This document shows positions 1-8,302 of a stretch of 54,574 nt of DNA, in pieces; position 1 is the stretch's first letter; each line of letters starts with the position of its first letter. Origin of the DNA: Rubripirellula sp. (GTDB taxonomy: Bacteria; Planctomycetota; Planctomycetia; Pirellulales; Pirellulaceae); assembly GCA_029245125.1 (NCBI GenBank), contig JAQWPZ010000079.1:1-54574 (forward strand), in the 5' to 3' direction. The translations under genes and the position numbers were made by a program. The notes beneath the pieces were generated by a model, which did not search any database, had not been told where the DNA came from, and saw only the letters and a program-made list of their open reading frames with translations.

Positions 1-545
1 ATTTGATCCACCAAGAACTAGGCGACCTGATGACGCGTGTTGCGACCGTCGTTCGCCGCAACGACCAACTCAGCGACGCCGTCGGAAAAGTGCAAGAGCT
101 TCACCAGAGAGCGATGCGAGTGAGCTTGAGCGATACGGGGAATTGGTCAAACCAGAACGTGATCTTTGCAAAGTCACTGCAAGATATGTTCCCCGTCGCG
201 AAAACAATCCTGCAGGGCGCCCTGCAAAGGGATGAGTGCCGCGGCGCTCACTTCAAACCAGAGTTCCAAAAAACATCCCTCACTTCCGAAGCACCGGCCG
301 AACGTCGACGTGAAGCGGAAGCGTGGTGTGATGAGTTCGAAAAGAACAATAAGAAGTTCCTGAAAAGCACGATCGCGGACTGGAATCCCGACACATCAAT
401 GCCCGATATCACGTACGAAGATGTCGATACTTCCCTGATTCCGCCGAGACCCCGCTTGTATGGATTAGTGGGTGGCGAGGTGATCGAAGAAGTATGGAAG
501 GAACGCGCCGAAGCCGCAAAGACGGCCGAGCCCGTTCCTAACTGA
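1..545 (+). CDS. sdhA: Succinate dehydrogenase flavoprotein subunit, C-terminal part (truncated by window edge)
   Basis: This is the C-terminal end of the FAD-binding subunit of succinate dehydrogenase (complex II), which oxidises succinate to fumarate on the inner face of the cytoplasmic membrane and passes electrons to SdhB. About 180 residues are visible and the frame is still open at the left edge, so the TTG at 3 is not the real start. The stretch near residues 77-85 (RDECRGAHF) is typical of the C-terminal domain of SdhA/FrdA. The catalytic and FAD sites lie outside the window. sdhB follows 59 bases after the stop on the same strand, as expected for an sdh operon; a cytochrome b subunit gene would be expected to the left. 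Confidence 0.9.
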   Translation, partial: LIHQELGDLMTRVATVVRRNDQLSDAVGKVQELHQRAMRVSLSDTGNWSNQNVIFAKSLQDMFPVAKTILQGALQRDECRGAHFKPEFQKTSLTSEAPAERRREAEAWCDEFEKNNKKFLKSTIADWNPDTSMPDITYEDVDTSLIPPRPRLYGLVGGEVIEEVWKERAEAAKTAEPVPN

Positions 546-604
546 AGTTGCTAGACCGTACCCTGTTACTCCTCACCATTCAGCCATCGCAGCAGGACTG
601 ACCG

Positions 605-1459
605 ATGATCGCCTTGGATCCAGAATCAGCGAAACGACCCGAGTTCATAAAGGTCCGTATCCGTCGCCAAGACGCACCCGGGCAAGAGCCGTATTGGGAA
701 TTACATCAAATCCCTTACGAGCCTGAGCTCAATGTGATCAGTGTGTTGCAGCGGATTGCCGCCCAAGCAGAAACACTCGACGGGAAAGCCGTACCACCTG
801 TTTCGTGGGACTGTGGGTGCCTGGAAGAAGTGTGCGGAAGCTGCACGATGCAGATCAATGGGTGCGTCCGCCAGAGTTGCAGTGCACTGGTTGATCGACT
901 GCTCGAAGACAACGATGACGAAATCGTGCTCGAACCGATGAGCAAGTTTCCAGTTGTTCGAGACCTCGTGGTAGATCGTCAGCGATTGTTCCGCAGTCTC
1001 AAACGCGTCAAAGCTTGGGTCCCCGTCGATAGTTACTACGACATGGGCCCTGGTGAGCGGCAACTGCGAGCCAAGCAGGAACAGAATTACCCGCTGAGCG
1101 AGTGCATGAGCTGCGGGTGCTGCGTTGAAGCATGCCCGCAGTACACCAAAATCGAGCTTAAGCAAGACGACGGCGAATCAGATGAGGCGTTCGAGGCTCG
1201 AAAGAACAAAGCCTACGATGAATCATTCGTGGGACCCAATGCGATCTCACAAGCGATGTTGTTTAACAACCACCCGACCGGAAAGGCGTTAGCATCGGAG
1301 AGGATGGACGCGTTGACCGATGCGGGAGGCATTCAAGCATGCGGCAATGCACAAAACTGCGTGGCCGTTTGCCCGAAGGAAATCCCCCTGACGACATCAA
1401 TCGCCCGCGCCGGCAGAGCGGCGACAGTCCACGTCATCAAGAAGTGGTTTGAAAAGTAG
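605..1459 (+). CDS. sdhB: Succinate dehydrogenase iron-sulfur subunit
   Basis: SdhB carries electrons from the flavin of SdhA to quinone through three Fe-S centres. The 284-residue protein has the usual order. An N-terminal plant-type ferredoxin domain binds [2Fe-2S] (C70, C77, C80 and C92, in DCGCLEEVCGSC followed by QSC). Its C-terminal ferredoxin domain has C167-x2-C170-x2-C173-x3-CP and the second set CGNAQNCVAVCP (C246, C252, C256), which together hold the [4Fe-4S] and [3Fe-4S] centres. The motif wording resembles the Bacillus-type (menaquinone-linked) SdhB more than the E. coli type, from memory of the family. ATG at 605 is preceded by a weak AGGA. It forms an operon with sdhA. No clear terminator was seen in the 99 bases to the convergent neighbour. 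Confidence 0.95.
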   Translation: MIALDPESAKRPEFIKVRIRRQDAPGQEPYWELHQIPYEPELNVISVLQRIAAQAETLDGKAVPPVSWDCGCLEEVCGSCTMQINGCVRQSCSALVDRLLEDNDDEIVLEPMSKFPVVRDLVVDRQRLFRSLKRVKAWVPVDSYYDMGPGERQLRAKQEQNYPLSECMSCGCCVEACPQYTKIELKQDDGESDEAFEARKNKAYDESFVGPNAISQAMLFNNHPTGKALASERMDALTDAGGIQACGNAQNCVAVCPKEIPLTTSIARAGRAATVHVIKKWFEK

Positions 1460-1558
1460 CATCCGCCTGCTGCCACTTCGCATCTCATTTCGACCATCGT
1501 GGGCCATTTTGCCGGAACGCTTTGAGAGCATCCTCGATGGGAGCGACATGGCTGTGTG

Positions 1559-1978
1559 CTAGGACGTCAAAATCGGCGTGCTGTGGATCATGAGCTTCTT
1601 GTGTTCACGGACGACGCGTTTGAAGTCGTGCTCGCCGACCGGCTTGGTCATGAAGTCCGAAACCTGTAATTCTCGGCAACGCTCCCGCAGAGTGGCATCC
1701 TGGGAAGCGGTTAGGACCACCGAGGTCGGCCGAGTGTCGAGATTCCGCCTGGAGATCGCCTCCAACACTTCCAGGCCACTCCCGTCGGGCAGCATCAGAT
1801 CAAGCAAGATCAAATCAGGCTGGGGTGCTCGCGCGAAGATACCCTCACAATCGAGGAACATCATCGCTTCACGGACGGTACGGACCAGAGTCAATCGATG
1901 GTAGACCTGGCTTCTTCGCAACGCGTAGATGGTGACACGAGCATCGGTTAACCCATCCTCCACCAACAGAATTTCCAT
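1559..1978 (-). CDS. Single-domain CheY-like response regulator
   Basis: A 139-residue stand-alone receiver domain. Numbering from the ATG at 1978, it has the acidic pair E7/D8 (LLVEDG), the phospho-acceptor D60 in LILLDLMLPDG, T90 in VVLTAS and K112 in TKPV, so all residues needed for phosphotransfer are present. There is no output domain, so it probably acts by protein-protein contact or as a phosphorelay carrier. The opening MEILLVEDGLTDAR resembles the Rcp1-like receivers that partner phytochrome-type histidine kinases, but no kinase is encoded nearby. The frame also stays open to a start at 2044, adding 22 residues; I prefer 1978 because a receiver fold begins with exactly this beta-strand. 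Confidence 0.88.
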   Translation of the reverse strand: MEILLVEDGLTDARVTIYALRRSQVYHRLTLVRTVREAMMFLDCEGIFARAPQPDLILLDLMLPDGSGLEVLEAISRRNLDTRPTSVVLTASQDATLRERCRELQVSDFMTKPVGEHDFKRVVREHKKLMIHSTPILTS

Positions 1979-2076
1979 TGGCCTCGTCTTGGACTCACCT
2001 ATCACGATACGCAACCCTTCTTGAGTGATACATCTTGGTGACACATTTCATGCGACACCCTCAACCAGCCGACTCT

Positions 2077-2541
2077 TCAAAATAAACGAAAGCTGCGTTC
2101 AATCAATTCATTTTCCGCTCGCTCGTGCTCACGGAGCCGAAACTCAAACTCGCAAGCACTCTCGACAAGCACACGCAGTTGTCGCGGCTCGACTCCTCGA
2201 TACTGGAGTTCCTCCGCCTGTTCCGCCAAATCACTTAAATGCATGTATAGCATCCCATGATGGGCCTGAACCTCAACCGCCGTCTCGCCTAAAAAATCAT
2301 CGGAATGGCTCGGCACCAGCATGTACCCGTAAGACTCTTCCAATGAGAACTGCAAAGCAATTTGCTCTCGGAGCTGGTCAAGCAGACGAGTTAGATTCCG
2401 ACACAATCGGGCGGGCGAATCGTCTGTCTCGCAAACGCTTCGAAGCCGATCGATTGTTTTGTAAAACTCAGGGTTGCTGTCTTTGATCTCTTGAAGAAAA
2501 GCAGCATTGACCACGATTGTCGATTTCGTCGTGACGACCAT
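2077..2541 (-). CDS. Hemerythrin-like helical protein
   Basis: A 154-residue, strongly helical cytoplasmic protein. The helix pattern and conserved patches match the hemerythrin/HHE cation-binding family: LQFSLEESYGY at about 63-73, AHHGMLYMH at 93-101 and REHERAENELIERSF at 137-151. These would supply H94/H95, H101, H139 and E140/E144 as metal ligands. The first canonical histidine (LxxHFxxEE) appears as Gln64, so metal binding may be altered. The start is well supported: ATG at 2541 has a strong Shine-Dalgarno sequence (AAAGGAGG) ten bases upstream. It lies between a receiver protein and a glycosyltransferase, all on the minus strand but with gaps of about 100 bases, so co-transcription is uncertain. 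Diiron or haem-free oxygen/NO sensing is possible but unproven. Confidence 0.65.
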   Translation of the reverse strand: MVVTTKSTIVVNAAFLQEIKDSNPEFYKTIDRLRSVCETDDSPARLCRNLTRLLDQLREQIALQFSLEESYGYMLVPSHSDDFLGETAVEVQAHHGMLYMHLSDLAEQAEELQYRGVEPRQLRVLVESACEFEFRLREHERAENELIERSFRLF

Positions 2542-2681
2542 AGCAGCCAGCCTCCTTTATGCGGTTTGCCGAGCAGATCAACTCTTCGGCACCCCTAATT
2601 CTCTCCGTCTTGGAATAGCGAGTCAAGTTTTTTCGCGATTCAACGGCCGCGGCAGCTTCAAAAAGAAAAATAAAGGGCGTT

Positions 2682-3545
2682 TTATCGGCGTAACAGCCCG
2701 TATTTCACAATGCACCACAAAGCTGATACGCCATCTTTCCAGCCAATCTTTTTGCCCTCGTCGTACCATCGATGCCGATATCGGATCGGGCGTTCGGTAA
2801 ATCGCAGCCCCCGCCTGGCCCACCTCGCAGTCAACTCGATTTCAATTCCGAAGCGTGTTTCGCGTAACTCATCTTTGATTGCATCAAAGTGCTTCCGCCA
2901 CGCCATCTTGTAGCAAGTTTCAACATCACTGAGCCGTATTCCGATCGCAATACTTGCAATCGACGTGATGAAGCCGTTCACCGTCTGATGCCACCACGGA
3001 GAGAGCTGACGGTCGTAATGGCCATAACGCGTTCCGTAGGCAACATCGGCCTCACCCGAAAGCAAAGGTTGCATCAGATAGCGAAAGTCCGACGGATCGT
3101 ATTCCTGATCAGCATCCTGAATCACAACGATGTCGCCCCGAGCTTCTGTTAAACCCGTTCGAATCGCCGCACCTTTACCACGGTTGACTTGATGCAGCAG
3201 AACAACGGTGTCTTGTTGATCCGAATAGGATTGGATTGCTTCGGCTGTACCGTCAGTACTACCATCGTCGACCAAGATAATCTGCATCGGCAAACCAATC
3301 TCGCGAAGACGCGTGACAACGCCTTCAACCGTGCCACACTCGTTGAAAACGGGAACGATGACAGTCAACTTGAATCCAGGGGGGAGTCGATAGATCGCCA
3401 ATTTCCGGCACGCTGACTCCCCGAGCAGCATCGACATTTCATCAACGTAAGCGTCGGACCAAGTTCGCCGAGAATTCACTGCCTCCTCCGGCGAATCGAA
3501 GTCGCTGTTGGTCTCTCTGCCGTCAACCATCTCGATTACATCCAT
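2682..3545 (-). CDS. Family 2 glycosyltransferase (dolichol-phosphate mannosyltransferase-like)
   Basis: A GT2 enzyme that transfers a sugar from a nucleotide sugar, probably to a polyprenyl phosphate or envelope glycan. The GT-A fold begins near residue 60 (KLTVIVPVFNE). It is followed by VDDGSTDGT (92-100), NRGKGAAIRTG (121-131) and the metal/nucleotide motif QDADQEYDP (143-151), which carries the DxD. The C-terminal part (YGTRYG, DVETCYK, RFGIEIE) matches DPM1-like enzymes. There are no obvious C-terminal membrane helices, so it is probably a soluble or peripheral DPM1-type enzyme. The first ~55 residues are an unrelated, acidic extension. The sugar and acceptor cannot be read from sequence. 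Confidence 0.88.
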   Translation of the reverse strand: MDVIEMVDGRETNSDFDSPEEAVNSRRTWSDAYVDEMSMLLGESACRKLAIYRLPPGFKLTVIVPVFNECGTVEGVVTRLREIGLPMQIILVDDGSTDGTAEAIQSYSDQQDTVVLLHQVNRGKGAAIRTGLTEARGDIVVIQDADQEYDPSDFRYLMQPLLSGEADVAYGTRYGHYDRQLSPWWHQTVNGFITSIASIAIGIRLSDVETCYKMAWRKHFDAIKDELRETRFGIEIELTARWARRGLRFTERPIRYRHRWYDEGKKIGWKDGVSALWCIVKYGLLRR

Positions 3546-4101
3546 CCTTCGTGCGGGACGCGATTTCCAGCCTGATTCCGGGTGCGGTTATCGAAACCAG
3601 AACACGGTGTCAACAGTTCCATCAAACACACAAATCAATTTTTCACGACCAAAAAAACTTTACTACACCTGAGCGTGCATTTCACTAGGTTTCGATTCGT
3701 TGGGCCAACGAAATAGAAAACTTAGGCGATCAAGTTAGTTGACAACAGATAACTTTACCGCCACATTCTTAAGAGCATCGAGCCGGCGATTTGAAGCACC
3801 ACGACACGTGTGTTTTGCCTCGCAAAATTTTATCTTATCCTGAGAGTGTGCCATGCGATTTCCGACTGGAATCAACAAGCTTGATTTTCAGCGGACGATG
3901 CCCACACTCAAGCCCGTTTTTGATTTCGACTAAACAGACAAGCCTCACGTTCAATTTTCTACGTGAGGAGTTGAAACGCCTTTTCAAATCCTTCACATCG
4001 AAGAAACATTTCAGCTGAAAACTCAGCAACTATGAACCACCGGTCTTAAAACGACTTGATAGACCTTTGGAGTATCGCACAGGAGGCGATTCATCGTTAT
4101 T
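3546..4101. other. Intergenic region without a convincing gene
   Basis: AT-richer than its surroundings. Short frames at 3791-4018 (plus) and 3835-4029 (minus) overlap each other, have no recognisable domain and no good ribosome-binding site, and I do not call them. Two small inverted repeats are seen. One is TTTTGC/GCAAAA at 3813-3827, followed by TTTTATCTTAT. The other is the 8-base pair at 3943-3968, listed separately. Confidence 0.5.
3943..3968. repeat. Inverted repeat, 8-base arms
   Basis: CCTCACGT at 3943-3950 is the exact reverse complement of ACGTGAGG at 3961-3968, with a 10-base AT-rich spacer. It could be a stem-loop in RNA or a dimeric protein-binding site. It is not followed by a T-tract, so it is not a classical terminator. 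Confidence 0.45.
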
Positions 4102-4281
4102 GGGAGTTGGCACTGACGGACCGAGCTAGTGAACCTCGCGTTCACCGACACGGACGTCACTCCCTATTTCTGCGTGCGTTATCCACACGCCCTGCAAGCG
4201 ATCTCGTTGGAATGAATCCCGACTTCGCTTTGCGGGTGCAGCGATCAGACCGACCCAGCGGGAGGCTGGGCCGGTTTTTTT
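4102..4281 (+). ncRNA. Candidate structured small RNA ending in an intrinsic terminator
   Basis: No protein gene fits here, yet the plus strand folds well by eye. A long irregular stem uses GGGAG 4102-4106 with CTCCC 4160-4164, TGACG 4114-4118 with CGTCA 4155-4159, CCG 4121-4123 with CGG 4151-4153, and GTGAAC 4129-4134 with GTTCAC 4140-4145 around a 5-base loop. A second hairpin pairs GCGTG 4172-4176 with CACGC 4186-4190. A G+C-rich hairpin then runs into seven T (4249-4281). A terminator with no protein gene before it, plus two upstream stems, suggests a transcript of roughly 180-230 nt. It does not contain motifs I know from tmRNA, RNase P or SRP RNA; 6S RNA is not excluded. The 5' end and promoter are not defined. 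Confidence 0.45.
4249..4281 (+). terminator. Rho-independent terminator
   Basis: ACCG 4249-4252 pairs with CGGT 4272-4275 and CCCAGC 4254-4259 pairs with GCTGGG 4265-4270, separated by one A/C mismatch, with loop GGGAG (sharing one base) and a run of seven T from 4275. This is the clearest intrinsic terminator in the window. Confidence 0.75.
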
Positions 4282-4984
4282 GTTTTGACAAACGTGCGTC
4301 CGCGGCCACCGCCGACGAATACGAGCTGCGCCCATTGCCGCTTGGCTGACAAACAGGCCAACGATGCATCACACCGGTTTTGGGGAAACCCTGGATGCAA
4401 TCTCCTTGCTGATGATCACCGCACCGCTGACCGAGCCAGCGCAGCCTTCTGCTTCTATCTCGGGTAGCAGGCGATCCCGCACAACAATGGGAACATCAGC
4501 CAAATCAGTCACGACACCCGGACGCTGACGACTCACCTGCTCGCATTCAAAATCGTTCAAGCAACCACTGATCTGGGCGAACTGCGAATCGGGCAACGGC
4601 CGATCGCTGCTTTCTTGACTAACGACGCTGATCACAATTACCGCGACAAAGAACCACCCTGCCTTTGCACTGGATTGCTAACAGATAGATGAATAGTCCT
4701 TCCACGCTCTGTTTCCAGCCGAAATTTCGACCTGTCGCCGCGGCAATGTTTCTCAAATCCCACCTGGATTCCCGAAAACCCAATCGCGTTGAGGGGAGAG
4801 CGAGGACTACAATCAAGGGTTAATCAGAACGATGATAAAAAATGATACTGCGGCGAACACGCTCTCGCTTCGCAAAGACGAAACCATGGCCCCGCCACAG
4901 AAGCCATGGGCGGGCAAAAAAATCGAGCGTTAAGATCCAACGTGAAACCCACTGGATGGGTCACCCGAGGATGAGGAGAAATCC
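4282..4984. other. Intergenic region with a possible decayed minus-strand ORF
   Basis: No confident gene. On the minus strand, 4369-4635 can encode 88 residues from a GTG. The frame upstream of that GTG reads AKAGWFFVAVIVIS, like a membrane or signal segment, but is closed by a TAG before any usable start. It may be a remnant of a small anchored protein or chance. The 3' part (4965-4984) supplies the ribosome-binding site of the kinase gene. Confidence 0.35.
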
Positions 4985-6187
4985 ATGCAATCGACAACCC
5001 GATACGAACCTTATCCGACCCTTAACCAAAAGGGCTCACCCGGCCAGGCAGTCGATCCAAAATTACTGGACCGGTACGAACACCTAACATCCCGCGCTAA
5101 GGTCAGTTGGACCGGCCATCACCACATGCTGCGATTGTTGGGTCGCGGTGGTCAAGGCGAGGTGTACTTAACAGAACACCGTGGAACGGACGGCTTCACA
5201 GTTCCCGTCGCAATGAAGATTTTTTCACCCGAGCGGTACACGGGCCCGAGAGCTTACAACGATGCGATGCGACGGGTCGCGTCAATCGCTGCACGGATCG
5301 CTTTGATCCAGCACGACAATCTGCTGGACGTGCAAAATTTCTTCGAGCGCGATCGCATCCGTATCATGATGATGGAGTGGGTGGATGGTTACGATTTGCG
5401 ACAACTCACATCGCCAAAATGTCTAGAGCTGCTGCACGGTCGCGTGAGCAGTCGGCGATGGCGGTACATCAACGAAGTCATCTTGACCAACGGTCCAGCG
5501 CAATGCCGCTTCAAGGCGGGTGTCGCAGTTGCGATCGTCCGCGAATGCCTCGCCGCTCTCGCTGCACTTCATCGCGAAGGCATCGTCCACGGCGACATCA
5601 AACCGGCGAACATCATGCTGAAGCGGAGCGGTCATACCAAAGTGATCGATATGGGCTCAGCCATTGATTATCAAAATCCACCCCATGATCGCGAATGCAC
5701 ACCAGTCTATGCCGCTCCCGAAGTCTTAGAGGATCGCGTTTGCACCCCGCGCAGCGACTTGGCAAGCGTTGGCTACGTGCTGATTGAATTGCTGAGTGGC
5801 TTGAATCCATTCAGTGGTAAAACCAAGCTCCGCGACTTGTTGCAAGCGAAGCGAGAACTGCCGATGCAACTTACGAAAATCTTGCCCGCGGAGGTCGTTC
5901 GGAATGAACTGCTGATCAATTTCTTGCTCGGCTTGATCGCCCCTGACCCTAACCGCAGATTCCCAAGTGCTGAAGCAGCTGAACATGTTGACCAAGGTGC
6001 TGCCGCATTCCATCGACAATTGATCCTCGGCAACATGGCCACTGAGTACGACAATGACATTCGCGTCTGGTTGGAAGAACTGCGATGCCTTGAATCCGAC
6101 CTTGAATTGGTCGATCACGCCCCAACGGGAACGGGATCAAGTGCCGGCAACTGGGGAGCGGAATTAAGTGGACTCGATTCAGAATGA
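4985..6187 (+). CDS. Serine/threonine protein kinase (Hanks type), soluble
   Basis: A 400-residue eukaryotic-type protein kinase that phosphorylates Ser/Thr of unknown targets. Visible motifs are the glycine-rich loop GRGGQGEV (53-60), the VAMK lysine (K78), the catalytic loop HGDIKPAN (202-209, HRD changed to HGD but D204 kept), DMG in place of DFG (222-224) and APE (244-246). A roughly 40-residue insertion between the N- and C-lobes (about 145-185) is basic. There is no transmembrane helix and no sensor domain, unlike many planctomycete kinases, so it should be cytoplasmic. ATG at 4985 follows GAGGATGAGGAG at a good distance. Its stop overlaps the start of the next gene (ATGA at 6184-6187), indicating translational coupling with the phosphatase-family protein. 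Confidence 0.92.
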   Translation: MQSTTRYEPYPTLNQKGSPGQAVDPKLLDRYEHLTSRAKVSWTGHHHMLRLLGRGGQGEVYLTEHRGTDGFTVPVAMKIFSPERYTGPRAYNDAMRRVASIAARIALIQHDNLLDVQNFFERDRIRIMMMEWVDGYDLRQLTSPKCLELLHGRVSSRRWRYINEVILTNGPAQCRFKAGVAVAIVRECLAALAALHREGIVHGDIKPANIMLKRSGHTKVIDMGSAIDYQNPPHDRECTPVYAAPEVLEDRVCTPRSDLASVGYVLIELLSGLNPFSGKTKLRDLLQAKRELPMQLTKILPAEVVRNELLINFLLGLIAPDPNRRFPSAEAAEHVDQGAAAFHRQLILGNMATEYDNDIRVWLEELRCLESDLELVDHAPTGTGSSAGNWGAELSGLDSE

Positions 6188-6996
6188 ATGAACAACATCT
6201 TGAAGTAGCGATCCGAGCGGCGAAGGCTGGGGCCGAAGAACTCATGTCACGCCGCACCAATCGTGTGGTTCGCGAAAAAGCTGACAAGGACTTGGTTACC
6301 GATGCTGACCTGGCTTCCCAACACGCCATTCGAAAAATCCTTTTGGATGCATTCGACGATTATGCGTTTGTGGGGGAAGAGGAAGGTGAAAATGACCCAC
6401 CAGCCGCCGTACGGCGGGGAGACCCCAATGCTCCACCTTGCTGGGTCGTCGATCCTTTGGATGGGACGGTCAATTATGTTCACCGCCTGCAATCGTTCGC
6501 CGTTTCAATCGCCCTTCACGCTGCGGGAAAAATGCGACTCGGCGTAATTTACGACCCGGTCTGCAACGAACTGTTCACCGCAATCGATGGCGGTGAAGCC
6601 CAATGCAACGGGCAACCCATCCAAACAAGCGACTGCTCTAACCTTCACGATGCGTTAGTCACATGCAGCTTTCCAGCCGGCGTTCAGGGCACAGACCCAG
6701 AAGTCGAACGATTCATTCGCGTGCTGGAAAAATGCCAATCCTTACGAAGGCTGGGGTCGTGCGCCTTGAATATGTGTTACGTCGCTGCTGGTAGACTCGA
6801 TGCCTATTGGGCAACGAGCGTCTCCGCATGGGACAGTGCCGCCGGAATCGTCATCGCCCGACAAGCGGGAGCCCAATTGACCAGCGATAAAGGTTCAACC
6901 CTCGACCCTTGGAAACCTAAATTCTGCGTCAGCTCCAACGAAACCTTGCACCAAGAAATGATTGACTTACTAAATGCAGGCAGCACCGAAACTTAA
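6184..6996 (+). CDS. Inositol-monophosphatase-family phosphatase
   Basis: A 270-residue Mg2+-dependent phosphatase of the IMPase/FIG superfamily (inositol monophosphatase, CysQ-like or histidinol-phosphatase-like). Metal-site motifs are intact: GEEEG (64-68), DPLDGT (90-95, with D90 and D93) and WDSAAG (216-221, D217). Length and domain order match the family. The exact substrate (inositol phosphate, 3'-phosphoadenosine phosphate or another sugar phosphate) cannot be decided from these motifs. The start codon overlaps the stop of the kinase gene by four bases, with no independent ribosome-binding site needed. A functional link with the kinase is inferred only from this coupling. It converges with the DUF1571 gene 36 bases downstream. 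Confidence 0.9.
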   Translation: MNEQHLEVAIRAAKAGAEELMSRRTNRVVREKADKDLVTDADLASQHAIRKILLDAFDDYAFVGEEEGENDPPAAVRRGDPNAPPCWVVDPLDGTVNYVHRLQSFAVSIALHAAGKMRLGVIYDPVCNELFTAIDGGEAQCNGQPIQTSDCSNLHDALVTCSFPAGVQGTDPEVERFIRVLEKCQSLRRLGSCALNMCYVAAGRLDAYWATSVSAWDSAAGIVIARQAGAQLTSDKGSTLDPWKPKFCVSSNETLHQEMIDLLNAGSTET

Positions 6997-7032
6997 AGTC
7001 ATCGTGCCGCCGCATTGCCGAAGTTCATCACG

Positions 7033-7899
7033 CTACTTCGAGTAGAAATTGTAAGTCGGGTTATGAGGATCGAAGTCTTCGTCGGTCAGGCCGACATTGA
7101 TCTTCAGGTTGAGATAGTTGTATTCCTCGATCACTTCCGGAGCGGCTTCGGGTCGTCGCGGCCAATCGTAAGCGATGTAGCGAATCGGCAGATTCACTGC
7201 GTCATCGATGAATACCTGAGCCTGGTAGAACTCGAGTTCGGGCAATGGCTTTGGCTGTGTCACTTGCAGGACGGTACAAACACGATCTTGGACTTTTGCG
7301 TTCTTTCGGAAGTCGCAACTCACGTTGGGGACTCGCTTCGCTTGCTCTCCACGCTCGATCAGCTTGACAATCAAATTTTCGACTCCGATCTCGGTCAACG
7401 GATATCGTTGGCCACGCATCGCGAGCATTCCGTCGGGCGGGAGTGACAAGGTCGGTAAAAACTTGCCTTTCAACCCACCCTCGTGTGCAACCATCTTCCC
7501 GTCATTCTTTCCTTCCACATAAATCACCTCCCGCCCCTTCACGGTCGAGGGCTTCAGGAAGTGCAAATAGACGCTGAGAGGCTGAACCAATTTCCCATCA
7601 ATAACTTTGCGATTACGAATTTTTGCGTACATGAATTCATGAGACGTCAATTCGCCATCGACCCGCTCTCGCTTCACCAATAGTGCGGTGTAGTCACTGA
7701 CTGACTCACGGCACGAAGCCAAACCACCGCGTGCGATACTCAACGCACGATCCAATGGGTCGGTCGGCGTTGGCTCCAAGCTCGCGGCCGCATTCGCGAC
7801 GCGGTGAATCGGTTCCACCAACTGAGGCTGTTGAGCGCGGGCCTGCTGCGTCGCAGCAAGGGTCGCAAGCGATCCCAGGACAAAATGGCGACGTTTCAT
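7033..7899 (-). CDS. DUF1571 secreted protein
   Basis: A 288-residue exported protein of the planctomycete DUF1571 family, function unknown. The N-terminus (MKRRHFVLGSLATLAA...ARAQ) has a twin-arginine-like RRHF motif, a hydrophobic core and an AxA cleavage site near residue 23. The mature part begins with a Pro-rich linker. The conserved core (about 55-280) includes DYTALLVKRERVDGEL, FMYAKIRNRK, FLKPSTVKGREVIYVEGKNDG and the C-terminal EEYNYLNLKINVGLTDEDF. The last resembles outer-membrane lipoprotein-sorting-type folds (LolA-like) in general shape; that comparison is an inference. It is divergently oriented to the next small secreted protein. Confidence 0.85.
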   Translation of the reverse strand: MKRRHFVLGSLATLAATQQARAQQPQLVEPIHRVANAAASLEPTPTDPLDRALSIARGGLASCRESVSDYTALLVKRERVDGELTSHEFMYAKIRNRKVIDGKLVQPLSVYLHFLKPSTVKGREVIYVEGKNDGKMVAHEGGLKGKFLPTLSLPPDGMLAMRGQRYPLTEIGVENLIVKLIERGEQAKRVPNVSCDFRKNAKVQDRVCTVLQVTQPKPLPELEFYQAQVFIDDAVNLPIRYIAYDWPRRPEAAPEVIEEYNYLNLKINVGLTDEDFDPHNPTYNFYSK

Positions 7900-8302
7900 G
7901 TTTCAATTCCGTTGCGATAGGACGGCGAAAGACGGATGCCAGACTTCCTATCTATCGCCGGTTGTCGGCCAGAAACTGATTTCTTCCGGCGCTGCACCGA
8001 GTACCGGTTCAACCGATTCATTCCGAAGCGGTATCGGGATCCCTGACACGTTGACGATAGAGTGCCAAGTCGCCGCAAATCCATAGCAATTTCAGATTTG
8101 GAATCGTTCGCAGCTTGAGCGAAAAAGGCAGAGCAACAAATGCTGCACCCTTCACACAACGATTTGTCTCCACCTTGCATCGAGTTTTTTCGCTGAACTC
8201 GGAACAGGTTTTCATGGCGATCGGATCACCAGATGCCGATGGAGACCAAACGGGAGAACCCGCAACGCGAACCCAAACCACCCACCTTCACATTGGTGCC
8301 CT
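7900..8302. other. Divergent intergenic region
   Basis: About 400 bases between two divergently transcribed secreted-protein genes. It presumably holds both promoters, but I see no convincing -35/-10 pair, operator or hairpin. Short frames in it lack domains and sit in several overlapping phases. Confidence 0.4.

Noticed and set aside
701..1165. 154-residue antisense frame inside sdhB
   Set aside because: It lies entirely within the conserved Fe-S protein gene and is a codon-bias shadow.
1464..1544. Terminator between sdhB and the convergent response regulator
   Set aside because: CCATCG and CGATGG can pair, but the loop of about 36 bases and lack of a T-run make it unconvincing.
4056..4349. 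97-residue plus-strand open frame
   Set aside because: It reads through the intrinsic terminator at 4249-4281, has no domain, and overlaps a region better explained as structured RNA.
4842..5087. 81-residue plus-strand frame upstream of the kinase
   Set aside because: It overlaps the kinase start out of phase, is Arg-rich without a domain, and the kinase has the better ribosome-binding site.
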